A DNA stretch of 64,000 nucleotides from an uncultured Anaerobiospirillum sp. (GCA_944390115.1 CALXOW010000004.1:1-64000), one strand, 5' to 3'. Shown: positions 55,344-64,000, numbered from the stretch's first letter. The notes: generated by a model not told the origin, from the letters alone. Numbers and translations: made by a program.

Positions 55344-56396
55344 ATGACTGAGTTCTTAACACAGGATGAAATCGACGCGCTGCTGCATGGCAACGACGAG
55401 ACTGAAGACACCCAAGACTTCAACCCCGACGGCCAAGGCGTAAAACCGTTTGATTTTGGCTCCCAGGAGCGTATCGTCCGTGGACGTATGCCAACCTTGG
55501 AGCTGGTTGATGAGCGTTTTGCGCGTCATATGCGCATCAGTCTCTTCAACATGATGCGTCACTCGGCCGAAGTTACTTGGATCGGCGTCAAAATGATGAA
55601 GTTTGGTGAGTACGTGCAGACCCTGTACGTGCCAACCTCACTGAACATGGTGCGCTTCCGTCCACTCAAGGGTACCGCTCTGGTAACCTTAGAGGCGCGT
55701 TTAGTCTTCATCTTGGTTGAGAACTTCTTCGGTGGTGAGGGTCGTTTCCGTGCCAAGATCGAAGGCCGTGAGTTCACCCCAACCGAGCGTCGTATTATTC
55801 AAAAGCTTCTGAAGATGGTCTTTGAGGACTATAAGGAAGCTTGGGCTCCAGTAATGGACGTCGAGTTTGAGTACCTCGACAGTGAAGTTAACCCAGCGAT
55901 GGCTAATATCGTTAGCCCTTCGGAGATGCTGGTAGTTAACCAATTCCACATCGACCTCGACGGTGGTGGTGGCGATATGCACATCGCCTTCCCATACTCG
56001 ATGATCGAGCCAATCCGCGAGCTGTTAGACGCCGGTGTCCAGTCAGATAAGGGCGACACGGACGTACGCTGGAACAAGGCCTTACGCGAAGAGGTCATGG
56101 ACGTGCAGGTTGATATGCGCGTTAAGATGTTAGATCTCGTCTTAAGCTTAGGCCAAGTGATGGATCTTAAGGCAGGCGATGTCTTGAATGTCGAGATGCC
56201 TGAGAACCTCCTCGTCTACATCGAAGATCTGCCAAGCTACCACGCTAAGTTAGGTCGTACCAAGGACAAGCTGGCGATCAAGATTTCCGATGTCCTCAAG
56301 CGTCCTCCTTCAATGAAGAGCGATCTCTCGATCCTCAAGGGTTCGGGCATCAATATTGAGGATGACGATGACTTTGAAGAGTTTGATGACGACTAA
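55344..56396 (+). CDS. fliM: Flagellar motor switch protein FliM
   Basis: FliM forms the middle of the C-ring and binds phospho-CheY. The N-terminal CheY-binding peptide is seen as FLTQDEIDALLHG at residues 4-16, followed by the middle CheC-like domain (RGRMPTLELVDERFARH) and the C-terminal SpoA domain near 255-330 (LSLGQVMDLKAGDVLNVE). The length of 350 is slightly above E. coli (334) because of an acidic tail (DDDDFEEFDDD). All parts are intact. Confidence 0.97.
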   Translation: MTEFLTQDEIDALLHGNDETEDTQDFNPDGQGVKPFDFGSQERIVRGRMPTLELVDERFARHMRISLFNMMRHSAEVTWIGVKMMKFGEYVQTLYVPTSLNMVRFRPLKGTALVTLEARLVFILVENFFGGEGRFRAKIEGREFTPTERRIIQKLLKMVFEDYKEAWAPVMDVEFEYLDSEVNPAMANIVSPSEMLVVNQFHIDLDGGGGDMHIAFPYSMIEPIRELLDAGVQSDKGDTDVRWNKALREEVMDVQVDMRVKMLDLVLSLGQVMDLKAGDVLNVEMPENLLVYIEDLPSYHAKLGRTKDKLAIKISDVLKRPPSMKSDLSILKGSGINIEDDDDFEEFDDD

Positions 56397-56514
56397 TCAG
56401 GCCGCCTAAAATGGGGCTCTAGGCTGAGCCCAGTCCCCTAAGCGTACCTGATAGTCCCGCCGCGAATTTAGAGCAAGTCTCCGGCTTGGTTCCGGAGTGT
56501 AGGAGTAAGCCGAA

Positions 56515-56916
56515 ATGTCGGAAATTGATAACACCGATTGGAGCCAAGGTCTGCCAAGCACTGATGGCGATGGCATGGATGGAGGCATGAACACTGCTGA
56601 CTTAGAGCAGTTTGAGGATCCTTCCAAGAGCAAAGCCCCGCTGTCGCGTGAAGAGCGTAAGAAGTTAGATGCGATCTTAGATATTCCTGTTACCATTACG
56701 ATGGAAGTAGGTCACGCTAAGATCTCGATCCGCAACCTCTTACAGTTAAACCAAGGCTCGGTCATTGAGCTGGAGCGTTTAGCTGGTGAGCCGCTGGACG
56801 TATTGGTTAATGGCACTCTGATTGCTCACGGCGAAGTCGTGGTCGTTAATGATAAGTTTGGTATCCGCTTAACTGACGTTATCAGCCAGGTTGAGCGTAT
56901 CAAGAAGCTGCAATAG
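56515..56916 (+). CDS. fliN: Flagellar motor switch protein FliN
   Basis: FliN is the outermost C-ring component and a docking point for the export apparatus. The 133-residue protein has an acidic variable N-terminus and the conserved SpoA domain from about residue 55: LDIPVTITMEVGHAKISIR, LLQLNQGSVIELERLAGEP and ANGTL-type LVNGTLIAHGEVVVV. AGGAG lies nine bases before the ATG. A hairpin at 56414-56431 stands in the 118-bp gap after fliM, and a terminator follows fliN. Confidence 0.97.
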   Translation: MSEIDNTDWSQGLPSTDGDGMDGGMNTADLEQFEDPSKSKAPLSREERKKLDAILDIPVTITMEVGHAKISIRNLLQLNQGSVIELERLAGEPLDVLVNGTLIAHGEVVVVNDKFGIRLTDVISQVERIKKLQ

Positions 56917-56984
56917 CGCTTCACCATCCTTAAATAAGATTGAGCCTTACAGGCATAAGATCAAGCCTACAGGCGTAATCCGCA

Positions 56985-57023
56985 AAGTGTCAGCCGTCAT
57001 CGTCTGGCACTTTTGTGTTTTTT
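56985..57023 (+). terminator. Intrinsic terminator between fliN and fliO
   Basis: AAGTGTCAG (56985-56993) pairs with CTGGCACTT (57004-57012, one G-U) and is followed by TTGTGTTTTTT, ending 17 bases before the fliO ATG. A near duplicate of about 20 bp (GAGCCTTACAGGCAT / CAAGCCTACAGGCGT) precedes it at 56942-56975. Confidence 0.75.
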
Positions 57024-57039
57024 ATAAGCCCGTTTTGCT

Positions 57040-58284
57040 ATGCCCGCTCGTATCGCCTTGTGGTCAGCTCTTGCGACCTTAATTTGCACCACCGCTCTAG
57101 CTCCAGGGTACGCCGAGGAAAAATCAGCCCCAGATCCGCAGCTAATTTCGGCTGCTACCCCCGAAGAGCAAGCTCAGGCACGTGCCCCTGAGATCGCCCC
57201 AGCTGCGACCTATCAGGCGCCAGCACCTGAGGCTGCCGCCCATAAGTCACCAGCACTTGAGGTCGCTGCGCCGCAAGCTGCTACTACGCCGCAAGCTACT
57301 GAGCAAGCTACTGCGCCGCAAGCTGCTGACTCTCATGCCGCTGATGCTCAAGACGCTGAAACCGCTGCTCCACCAGAGTCTGACTCGGCGCAAGCAGCTG
57401 CTGAAGACACACCTGCGGCTCAGAGCACATCTGTGGCTCAAGCGGGAGCTGCGGCGCCGGGATCCACGGTGGCGCAAGGCAAGAGCTTTGATGATACGCT
57501 CGCCAGCTTTAGCCCAGAGGAGCGCCCTAAGCGCTCAGGACCGCTTGCGGAAAATAACCTCAGTACCGCTGGTGGCATCATTAAGTGGCTGCTCTCCACT
57601 ATCGCCATTTTGGGCGTAATCGTCCTCTTGGCCTTCCTGCTTAAGAAGTCGCGCCTGGTGCAGCGCTCAGTTGGCCCCATGTGCTTGGAGGCACAAATGG
57701 CGGTCGGCCCAAAAGAGCGCGTGGTGCAGTTGCAAGTAGGAAAGCGCCATATCCTCTTGGGTGTAACTGCCAATAACGTAAATTTCCTGATGGATTTAAC
57801 CGAGCCCGAAGAGCCTGACGAGCCGGAGGCTAAGCCGACGGCGCCTTACACGCGCGCGGAATTTGACCGCTTTGCCGCGCAGTTCATGGCTTATATGCAA
57901 GAGCAAAAGGCCTCGGCGTCAGGTAGCGCTGCTACTGGCGCTGCTGCGGGCAACGCGGCCTTTAGCGAGGTTTTTGCGCAGGCTTATGACCGCACCACTC
58001 AGGCGGCGCAAGCGGCGGGCTTGATGGACACAGCGGCGCCAGACCATGGGACAGCGCCTGCGGGCAGCCCTAGGGGTGCGTCAGTGGGTAGCACTAGTGC
58101 GGCACAGGCTAACACCGCCGAGGTAATTGAGGCGCTTAAGAACACGCCGTGGGTGGCCGACACTGAGCTTGCTCCTGATGATAGTGAGACCTTGCCGCCG
58201 CTGCCTGAGGGTTTGACTAAGGGCACGACCCCTGAAGAAATTCCGTCTGAGAGCGCTAAAGATAAGCGCAGCGATGCCAACTAG
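57040..58284 (+). CDS. fliO: Flagellar biosynthesis protein FliO
   Basis: FliO is the membrane factor that helps assemble the FliP ring of the export gate. An N-terminal signal sequence (WSALATLICTTALAPGYA) is followed by about 145 residues rich in Ala, Pro, Glu and Gln. Then come one transmembrane helix near 179-201 (IKWLLSTIAILGVIVLLAFL) and the FliO cytoplasmic domain (VGPKERVVQLQVGKRHILLG). A further low-complexity tail brings it to 414 residues, over three times E. coli FliO (121). The start has no strong ribosome-binding site and lies just after a terminator hairpin. Confidence 0.85.
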   Translation: MPARIALWSALATLICTTALAPGYAEEKSAPDPQLISAATPEEQAQARAPEIAPAATYQAPAPEAAAHKSPALEVAAPQAATTPQATEQATAPQAADSHAADAQDAETAAPPESDSAQAAAEDTPAAQSTSVAQAGAAAPGSTVAQGKSFDDTLASFSPEERPKRSGPLAENNLSTAGGIIKWLLSTIAILGVIVLLAFLLKKSRLVQRSVGPMCLEAQMAVGPKERVVQLQVGKRHILLGVTANNVNFLMDLTEPEEPDEPEAKPTAPYTRAEFDRFAAQFMAYMQEQKASASGSAATGAAAGNAAFSEVFAQAYDRTTQAAQAAGLMDTAAPDHGTAPAGSPRGASVGSTSAAQANTAEVIEALKNTPWVADTELAPDDSETLPPLPEGLTKGTTPEEIPSESAKDKRSDAN

Positions 58285-58359
58285 CTCTAGCTTGGTGTAA
58301 TTTGGCGCGAACTTGGCTTGCGCTCTAGTGGGTAAATGACCGATTTGTGAGGAAAGAGA

Positions 58360-59187
58360 ATGTTTTATAGCAACCTGAGTCGAGACGAGGCGCGCGCGCA
58401 CCTTGCGGGGCTAAAACGCCTCTTTGTCGGTTCGCTGCTCCTTGCGCTCATCTCGGGATTTATTTTGTACTGGTCGTCGTCGGCTGCGTACGCTGCCGAT
58501 CTCGATATGACTGCCTTTACCGTTAAGACGAACCCTGACGGCACCCAGGACTATTCGATTTCGCTGCAAGTGGTCATGCTCATGACGCTTTTGACCTTCT
58601 TGCCGTCGATTATCATTATGACGACCTCCTTTGTGCGTATCGTGGTGGTCTTGGCGATTTTGCGTCAGGCGCTGGGTTTACAGAGCTCGCCATCCAATCA
58701 AATCTTAATTGGCCTGGCGCTCTTTATGACCTTGTACATCATGACCCCGACCTTAAATCGCATCTACAATGAGGCCATTGTCCCGTACGCTAATGACGAG
58801 ATCCAAGCCCGTGAAGCGATCGAAATCGGCCAACGCCCGCTGCATCAGTTCATGCGCGAGCAGACACGTATGTCGGACTTAAACGCCTTTATGGAGTATG
58901 CCGATGTCCATGTCAGCACCGTCGAGGAAGTGCCACTGCATGTCCTGATTCCGGCCTTCGTGGTCTCCGAGCTTAAGACCGCGTTCCAAATCGGCTTTAT
59001 GCTTTTCTTGCCGTTCCTCATCATTGACTTGGTGGTCGCATCCATCCTCATGGCTATGGGTATGATGATGCTCTCGCCTATGATCGTGTCCTTGCCGTTC
59101 AAGCTGATGCTCTTCGTGTTGGTCGACGGCTGGACCTTGATTATGGGTACCTTAGTGGCGTCCTACGGTATTGGAGTGCCCGCGTAG
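58360..59187 (+). CDS. fliP: Flagellar export gate protein FliP
   Basis: FliP forms the five-subunit core of the type III export gate. The 275-residue protein has a cleavable N-terminal signal region ending in SAAYAAD and four transmembrane segments. The family segments TSFVRIVVVLAILRQALG, SSPSNQILIGLALFMT, and LIPAFVVSELKTAFQIGF are visible, together with MGMMMLSPMIVSLPFKLMLF near the end. AGGA stands seven bases before the ATG. Confidence 0.97.
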   Translation: MFYSNLSRDEARAHLAGLKRLFVGSLLLALISGFILYWSSSAAYAADLDMTAFTVKTNPDGTQDYSISLQVVMLMTLLTFLPSIIIMTTSFVRIVVVLAILRQALGLQSSPSNQILIGLALFMTLYIMTPTLNRIYNEAIVPYANDEIQAREAIEIGQRPLHQFMREQTRMSDLNAFMEYADVHVSTVEEVPLHVLIPAFVVSELKTAFQIGFMLFLPFLIIDLVVASILMAMGMMMLSPMIVSLPFKLMLFVLVDGWTLIMGTLVASYGIGVPA

Positions 59188-59269
59188 GGGATAGGGGTGC
59201 CCGGTAGGGATTAACCGCGCAGGGCATAAGTGGGCCCACGTAGGGCATAGTTTTATTAGGGAGGCATCG

Positions 59270-59539
59270 ATGGGGCCAGAGGTTTTTGTTGAGGTGGTGC
59301 GCTCGGCCTTAGGCTTAGTGGCGATCCTAGTGTCTGCATCCATTCTGCCCTCGCTGTGTGTGGGCTTGATGGTGTCCGTGTTCCAAGCGGCCACTTCGAT
59401 TAACGAGCAGACCTTGTCGTTCTTGCCGCGTCTTCTCATCACCGTTTTAGGCTTGATGTGGGGCGCGCATTGGGGCTTGACCAAGCTGATGGAATTTTTC
59501 TTTGAGCTGGTGCATTCCATCCCCTCGGTGATCGCCTAA
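59270..59539 (+). CDS. fliQ: Flagellar export gate protein FliQ
   Basis: FliQ, 89 residues as in E. coli, has two transmembrane helices and wraps the FliP ring with four copies. The conserved FQAATSINEQTLSFLPR loop joins the helices. GGGAGG lies five bases before the start. The 82-bp gap after fliP contains GTAGGG/GCATAG near repeats. It is followed by fliR 16 bases on. Confidence 0.97.
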   Translation: MGPEVFVEVVRSALGLVAILVSASILPSLCVGLMVSVFQAATSINEQTLSFLPRLLITVLGLMWGAHWGLTKLMEFFFELVHSIPSVIA

Positions 59540-59554
59540 AGAGGGATTGACGTC

Positions 59555-60355
59555 ATGGGTATCAATTTCCTTGAGCCGTTCATGCTCAATTCGATTGATT
59601 CGATCATGTGGCCGTTGTGCCGCGTGGGCGGCTTCCTCATGGCGTTTATGGTCTTTAGCGCAGGCTCAGTGCCGACGCGTGTACGCGCCTTGCTCGCGCT
59701 CACGATCACCGTGTGCTTTTTGCCTAATATCCCGGCGGTGCGCACTGACATTCAGTCCTTTTCGGTCTTAGGCATTGTCACCACGATTTCGCAGGTGGTG
59801 ATTGGCGCCGGTATCGGCTTTATGACCCAGTACTTGGCGCAGTGCTTTGTGCTGGCAGGCCAAGCGGTGGCGATGCAGACTGGTTTAGGCTTTGCCTCCT
59901 TAGTTGACCCGGTCTCAGGCACCAATGCGCCAATTATCGGCCAGTTCTTTACCGTGCTGTGTACCTTGGTGTTCTTTGCCGTCGACGGCCATTTAGTCTT
60001 TATTCGGCTCTTGCTGTTGAGTTTTGAGACTATCCCCATTGCGCCCGGCGCCTTTACCCCACCGGGGCTTGAAGCCATCATCTTCTTTGGCGCGACTATG
60101 TTCCAATGTGCCCTGTCGACCGCCTTTGCCGCGATCTGCACCTTGCTTGTGGTTAACTTCACCTTCGGTGTTATGACCCGCGCCGCACCGCAGCTCAACG
60201 TCTTCTCGATGGGCTTTGCCATCGCCTTAATCGTGGGCATGTTCGTGCTCATGATCAGTCTCAATGCCTTCATGGGCAATTTCACGATCGCGATCAACAC
60301 GCTGATGAGCGACACCTGCACCTTGATGGGCACCTCGTGCGAAGGCATTTTCTAG
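59555..60355 (+). CDS. fliR: Flagellar export gate protein FliR
   Basis: FliR completes the export gate with a single copy per FliP5 ring. The 266-residue protein is polytopic with six or so helices; MWPLCRVGGFLMAFMVF, GFMTQYLAQCFVLAGQAV and GLGFASLVDPVSGTNAPIIG are family segments. It is the last gene of the cluster: flhB, which often follows fliR, is not here. Confidence 0.96.
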   Translation: MGINFLEPFMLNSIDSIMWPLCRVGGFLMAFMVFSAGSVPTRVRALLALTITVCFLPNIPAVRTDIQSFSVLGIVTTISQVVIGAGIGFMTQYLAQCFVLAGQAVAMQTGLGFASLVDPVSGTNAPIIGQFFTVLCTLVFFAVDGHLVFIRLLLLSFETIPIAPGAFTPPGLEAIIFFGATMFQCALSTAFAAICTLLVVNFTFGVMTRAAPQLNVFSMGFAIALIVGMFVLMISLNAFMGNFTIAINTLMSDTCTLMGTSCEGIF

Positions 60356-60391
60356 CCTAAAAGTCATTACAGAAGGCTCACTGCAATTGAT

Positions 60392-60418
60392 GACTCGGGC
60401 TAAGTCTTAGCGAGAGTC
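60392..60418 (+). terminator. Hairpin after fliR
   Basis: GACTC and GGCTAAG pair with CTTAGC and GAGTC in a two-part stem; GTTTGGG follows, so the T-run is short. It likely ends the flagellar operon. Three small inverted repeats follow before the next gene: TACAGG/CCTGTA at 60523-60549, AGGA/TCCT at 60624-60637 and CTTAGT/ACTAAG at 60643-60660. Confidence 0.45.
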
Positions 60419-60710
60419 GTTTGGGTCAATACCCCGGTCAATTGCGCTGTGCTCTTAACCTGAGCTGTGCTGCTAAGAAACTCCAATTATTTGCGGCTAA
60501 AAATGCGTTATGATTGTACCTATACAGGATTCCGATCCTATTGCCTGTAGGCAGGGCGTAACTGCTTGAGCGCTCTTGTTGATAGCGGTTCTCGTTTGCT
60601 TGTCATTGCGTGAAGCCTATTTCAGGATCTGAGTCCTAAATACTTAGTCAGTGTACTAAGATCCGCTGCGATTTTAGCCGTCTAAACTCAGAAGCTGCAA
60701 GGTGACAGTT

Positions 60711-62861
60711 ATGGTGTGGTTTCAGAAACATGCGCGCTTGAACTCCCCTTATTCAGGTTATGGCAGGCAATTTGGAGCGCCAGGTGGCTCATATGAACCT
60801 GAAAGCCCAATCAGGAGACTTACCAAGGATGCTTACGCTCAAGCTAAGCAAGGACAGGTGGCAGCAGCGCTGAGTTTGCTCGAGCAATATGAAGCCACCT
60901 ATCGCAATGAGCTTGATTTTTGGAAATGCTACATCCATTGCTTGTCCAAGCTCTGTTGGCAAGATCACAGTAATTTCGCGCAGGATGAGGCATGGTGCGC
61001 GCTCTTTGAACAGCGCATGCAAATGCTTATGCGCGATAGCTCTGAGGCCCGCAACCATAAGAGCTTTGATGAAGTTTTGTCAACAACTAATAGTTTTGAT
61101 CAGCACATTCTCAAAGCGCTGAAATCGTTGCAGAACTTGCGTGAAGAGCACTTGAGGCCGCCGCAGCAAGTTGCGCTCTTGCAGCAGGCTAAGGATGCCG
61201 CCAATAGCAAGAACAATCGTCAGGCGCTAGCACTATATCAAGAAGCTATGGCCTGGGGGCCGCTCCCTGAAGCTGCTCTAAATAGCGTTGGATGGTGTAT
61301 CTACCGATGCATAAAAGAAGAGATCGCCTCTCCACGCGTGCAACTCAAACAGATTGAACAGCTCTTTGGTCTTTATCTGCAATGCTGTCCTGAGCCACAG
61401 CCGGGCCTTTTGCATTCCTTAATGTTTGTCCAACTTAGCAATATCTGTAAAGGGATCAATGACCAAAATGATCCCCAGAAAGAAAAAGGTGGCCAGCACT
61501 TTTACGGTGGCTACGATTTCAATGCCTGGTTGTGGCTCAAGCACATGGATGTGCTCAATACCCTCCAAAACGAAGATCTATATAGCAAACTTAGTGAAGA
61601 CGGCAAAGAATATGACCCTCTGGTGATCGGGCTGCTGCGTCATGTGGCGAAGTTTGAGATCAACCAGATCAAGATGAGCAACAAGAAAGCTCAGGGCGGG
61701 GAGCGCATTGATTTGACGCCCGAGCAGGGTGAGCTGGCCAATTATCTGATTGCAGCAATTAGCAAATACCGCTCCTATGATCAGTCCAATAATCGCATTT
61801 GGCTCGACTATTACCAAGCTCAACTCCTCTATTGGACGCAACGCTACGACGAGGCTTCTTCTCTGTATCGTTCTTTGGTGCAGCAAAAGAGTACTGAGTA
61901 CTGGATGTGGAGCTCTTTGGCTAAAAGCTATGCTAAGCAGGGTGGTATAGCTGATAACTCGTTGATACAAAAAGGGGCGCAGTGCTTTGCGCAAGCGATT
62001 ATGTGTCACCCTCAGAGCTCGGTTCTACCTTCACTTTACGTGCAAGCAGCCTGGGTTTTTAAGCAATGTGGCTATAGCAGCGTAGCGCAATTTCTTAAAG
62101 ATGAGGCCACGAAGGATATACCATGGGCACCGCGTGCGAGCCGGGCACGGATTTGGATTGGCCCTGTCTCTAGTGATGATAAGGCTCAAGCTCAGGACGC
62201 ATCACCTGAAGATGCGGCCCAGACTCTTATAGAGACCCTCGCCAGTGAGGCCTCGGCAGAGCTGTACTCAGAACTGTCGTGGTATCACGCTAATTTGGGG
62301 CAAGCTTTTACCCAAAAGCCTAAAAACTCCAATAAAGCAGACTCTGGTAAAGGAGATGAACGAAAGCGCCGTACGATTTTGGTTAAATATCCTGGCTATG
62401 AGTTGCCGCTTAAGATCTCTATTAATGAAGAGCCAAGTTTGCGTAAGTTGCCGTTAGGGGTACCTTTGGAAGCGCGTGTGGAACGCGATGGATTTGATAG
62501 TAAAGGTGCACCGCGCTTTGTGGTGCGGCAGTTGCGCCTGCGGAGCTCAGAGCAAGCTGAGTCATGGGATTTGGTGCCGCTGCGTGCCTTAGTGATCACT
62601 AAGGTTGACAATGATGCTCATAAATATCACTTCCGCTATAACCGTGAGATTCATGGCACTCTGCCTTTTAATCTGCTGACCATCAAAAAGGGCTCAGAGC
62701 GTAGTGAACTGCCGCTTAAGCCCGGTGCAGTCTTTGAGTCGCGTCTTGGGGCGCAGCCGCGCTCAGGCTTTGTGGCCAGCATTTGCTTGGATGCGGCTTA
62801 TCCGACTAACAAAGATCCTTTGCCTGAGGCGCTTAACTATGTACGTAGTGACGAGGATTAA
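60711..62861 (+). CDS. TPR-like protein with C-terminal beta domain, partner of the downstream helicase
   Basis: The 716-residue protein is helical for about 500 residues with TPR-like repeats (AYAQAKQGQVAAALSLLEQY near 45-65, KNNRQALALYQEAM near 168-181, RYDEASSLYRSLVQQK near 383-398). A C-terminal beta-rich part near 540-690 looks like one or two OB/cold-shock-like folds (PRFVVRQLRLRS). I do not know its function. AAGGTGA stands seven bases before the ATG at 60711. The helicase gene begins 22 bases after its stop, so the two form one operon. Such a pair, a scaffold and a helicase, would suit a DNA-processing or defence system. The genes are AT-richer than the flagellar genes before them. 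Confidence 0.6.
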   Translation: MVWFQKHARLNSPYSGYGRQFGAPGGSYEPESPIRRLTKDAYAQAKQGQVAAALSLLEQYEATYRNELDFWKCYIHCLSKLCWQDHSNFAQDEAWCALFEQRMQMLMRDSSEARNHKSFDEVLSTTNSFDQHILKALKSLQNLREEHLRPPQQVALLQQAKDAANSKNNRQALALYQEAMAWGPLPEAALNSVGWCIYRCIKEEIASPRVQLKQIEQLFGLYLQCCPEPQPGLLHSLMFVQLSNICKGINDQNDPQKEKGGQHFYGGYDFNAWLWLKHMDVLNTLQNEDLYSKLSEDGKEYDPLVIGLLRHVAKFEINQIKMSNKKAQGGERIDLTPEQGELANYLIAAISKYRSYDQSNNRIWLDYYQAQLLYWTQRYDEASSLYRSLVQQKSTEYWMWSSLAKSYAKQGGIADNSLIQKGAQCFAQAIMCHPQSSVLPSLYVQAAWVFKQCGYSSVAQFLKDEATKDIPWAPRASRARIWIGPVSSDDKAQAQDASPEDAAQTLIETLASEASAELYSELSWYHANLGQAFTQKPKNSNKADSGKGDERKRRTILVKYPGYELPLKISINEEPSLRKLPLGVPLEARVERDGFDSKGAPRFVVRQLRLRSSEQAESWDLVPLRALVITKVDNDAHKYHFRYNREIHGTLPFNLLTIKKGSERSELPLKPGAVFESRLGAQPRSGFVASICLDAAYPTNKDPLPEALNYVRSDED

Positions 62862-62883
62862 TAGGATTTAGGTGGGATAAAGT

Positions 62884-64000
62884 ATGGGCAATGTCAATTG
62901 GACCTCTGAGACGAGCAATTCAGCCTTGCAACTACAAAATGTGGTCGTGGAAGCGCAACAAAAAAAGAATGCCGCAAGTCAGCTGGCACTGAGAAATTTT
63001 TATTCCTGTGAGCTCAGCCCAGATCAAGAGCGCGTAGTCGAGGAACTATGGCAGTTTTTTAGCAGTGAGCAGCAGGTGTTTTTGCTCAAGGGTTACGCTG
63101 GTACCGGTAAAACTTTTTTGCTCGGAGGTATCGTGCGCTACCTTAGTGCGCTTGAGTGGCAGTCTTGCTGCTGTGCGCCTACCGGTAAAGCGGCAAATGT
63201 ATTAAGAGACAAGCTCGACGTTGCGGCCTTTACTATCCACCAAACCATCTATGATTTTAACGTGACTAGTGATTGGGCTCATCACGAGGCGAAAGGGAGT
63301 ACGCTGGGCCGTGAAGATGAAAACGATACGATTGTCGTAGGAAGCATTAAGACTGACCAACCGAGCTGCCTTGTGATGCTGGTTGATGAAAGCTCGATGA
63401 TTTCTGATGAGGTGATGGATGATGATGATTACATTTGCGGTTCGGGTAAGCTGCTAAGCGATATCTTTACTTTTTTGCAACTTGAGAAGTACCCAGGACG
63501 TAAGGTTATCTTCGTTGGCGACGCCGCTCAATTACCTCCGGTGGGCAGTAAAATTTCTCCGGCACTCAGTGCTCAGTACCTCAAAAAACATTTTGGTTAT
63601 GCTGTGGTAGAAGATGAGCTCCGCTCGATTGTGCGCCAGCAGGCTCAGAGCGCAATTTTGCAGAACTCATTGAAATTGCGCCAAGGGCTGCAAAACAACT
63701 TCTATCAAGAACTGGCCTTTACCTTCAAGTATGGTGAGGTTGATACAGCTGCCTCGCATGATTCTTTGGTGCAGGATCTGGCCCACCGCTATAAGGCAGA
63801 GCTGGCACAGCAGCGTATGCCCCAAGTTTCTATGGTTTGTTACTCTAATCAGCTTGCCTTGGGGTACAACCTATATATTCGCCATTACTTGTTTAATCTA
63901 CCTTATTACGCCTCAGATTCAGGTCTTCAGGGGGTGTACGCCGGAAACTACGATCAGATGCCAGTCGAGCATCCATTGGACTTGCAAGTTGGCGATTTGC
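62884..64000 (+). CDS. RecD-like superfamily 1 helicase, partial (cut by the window end)
   Basis: The visible 372 codons encode the N-terminal part of a RecD/AAA_30-type ATPase. SPDQERVVEELWQFF is the Q-motif region, Walker A is GYAGTGKTFLL near residues 75-85, motif Ia is CCAPTGKAANVLRDKL near 98-113, and Walker B is LVMLVDESSMISDEV near 163-177. FVGDAAQLPPVGS near 215-227 is motif III with the characteristic DxxQLPPV. The rest lies beyond 64000. RecD2- or Pif1-like helicases share these motifs. Pairing with the TPR protein upstream distinguishes it from the housekeeping RecD of RecBCD. Confidence 0.85.
   Translation, partial: MGNVNWTSETSNSALQLQNVVVEAQQKKNAASQLALRNFYSCELSPDQERVVEELWQFFSSEQQVFLLKGYAGTGKTFLLGGIVRYLSALEWQSCCCAPTGKAANVLRDKLDVAAFTIHQTIYDFNVTSDWAHHEAKGSTLGREDENDTIVVGSIKTDQPSCLVMLVDESSMISDEVMDDDDYICGSGKLLSDIFTFLQLEKYPGRKVIFVGDAAQLPPVGSKISPALSAQYLKKHFGYAVVEDELRSIVRQQAQSAILQNSLKLRQGLQNNFYQELAFTFKYGEVDTAASHDSLVQDLAHRYKAELAQQRMPQVSMVCYSNQLALGYNLYIRHYLFNLPYYASDSGLQGVYAGNYDQMPVEHPLDLQVGDL

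Noticed and set aside
60355-60710. Possible flhB after fliR
   Set aside because: No FlhB-like frame is present; the next gene encodes a TPR protein.

Overview
The window looks like chromosomal DNA of a motile, probably anaerobic gammaproteobacterium. The best guess is Succinivibrionaceae (Anaerobiospirillum/Succinatimonas-like), inferred from protein flavour and not proven. Supporting signs are the E. coli-like order nudJ-mnmA-hflD-purB, proteobacterial mfd, infA, fabB, rsuA, pfkA, tpiA, xthA, aroG-type DAHP synthase and serA genes, a formate/nitrite-type channel, and flagellar genes preceded by sigma-54-like -24/-12 promoters.

Layout. 0-9 kb: an AEC-family transporter; an unknown gene split in two frames at a run of eight G; mfd; a polytopic DUF6056-like membrane protein. 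9-14.4 kb: a c-di-GMP phosphodiesterase-type receptor with a degenerate GGDEF domain, and an AI-2E-family transporter with a very long low-complexity tail. 14.7-18.7 kb: the nudJ-mnmA-hflD-purB cluster. 18.9-24.3 kb: a giant single-chain (type ISP-like) restriction-modification enzyme split by a run of ten C inside its nuclease domain. 24.4-31 kb: icd, an unknown exported protein, a small membrane peptide, a gene-poor stretch, infA and an FNT channel. 31.6-36.1 kb: fabB, rsuA, a D-2-hydroxyacid dehydrogenase and cutC. 36.2-38.2 kb: an AT-rich AAA-ATPase/PD-(D/E)XK gene behind a 103-bp structured inverted-repeat element. 38.4-46.9 kb: pfkA, tpiA, a Nif11-like small protein, ybaK, xthA, an acetyltransferase, DAHP synthase and serA. 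47-50.9 kb: an exported protein, a transposase-like gene with an N-terminal in-frame stop, two identical tRNA-Leu(UAA) genes and a small membrane protein. 51.2-60.4 kb: fliK, then fliLMNOPQR. 60.7 kb to the end: a TPR protein followed by a RecD-like helicase cut by the window edge.

The most notable signal is a pair of mononucleotide tracts, C10 at 19301-19310 and G8 (minus strand) at 2205-2212. Each lies inside an otherwise continuous long coding frame and each puts its gene out of frame in this copy; losing one base would restore either. The natural reading is phase variation of a type ISP restriction-modification enzyme and of an unknown protein, with homopolymer sequencing error as the main alternative.

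Other points: the isocitrate dehydrogenase lacks all the classical NADP-specifying residues and probably uses NAD. The flagellar cluster has a terminator-promoter junction between fliK and fliL and a terminator inside the operon between fliN and fliO. Many intergenic spacers contain short, decayed tandem duplications of 17-30 bp.
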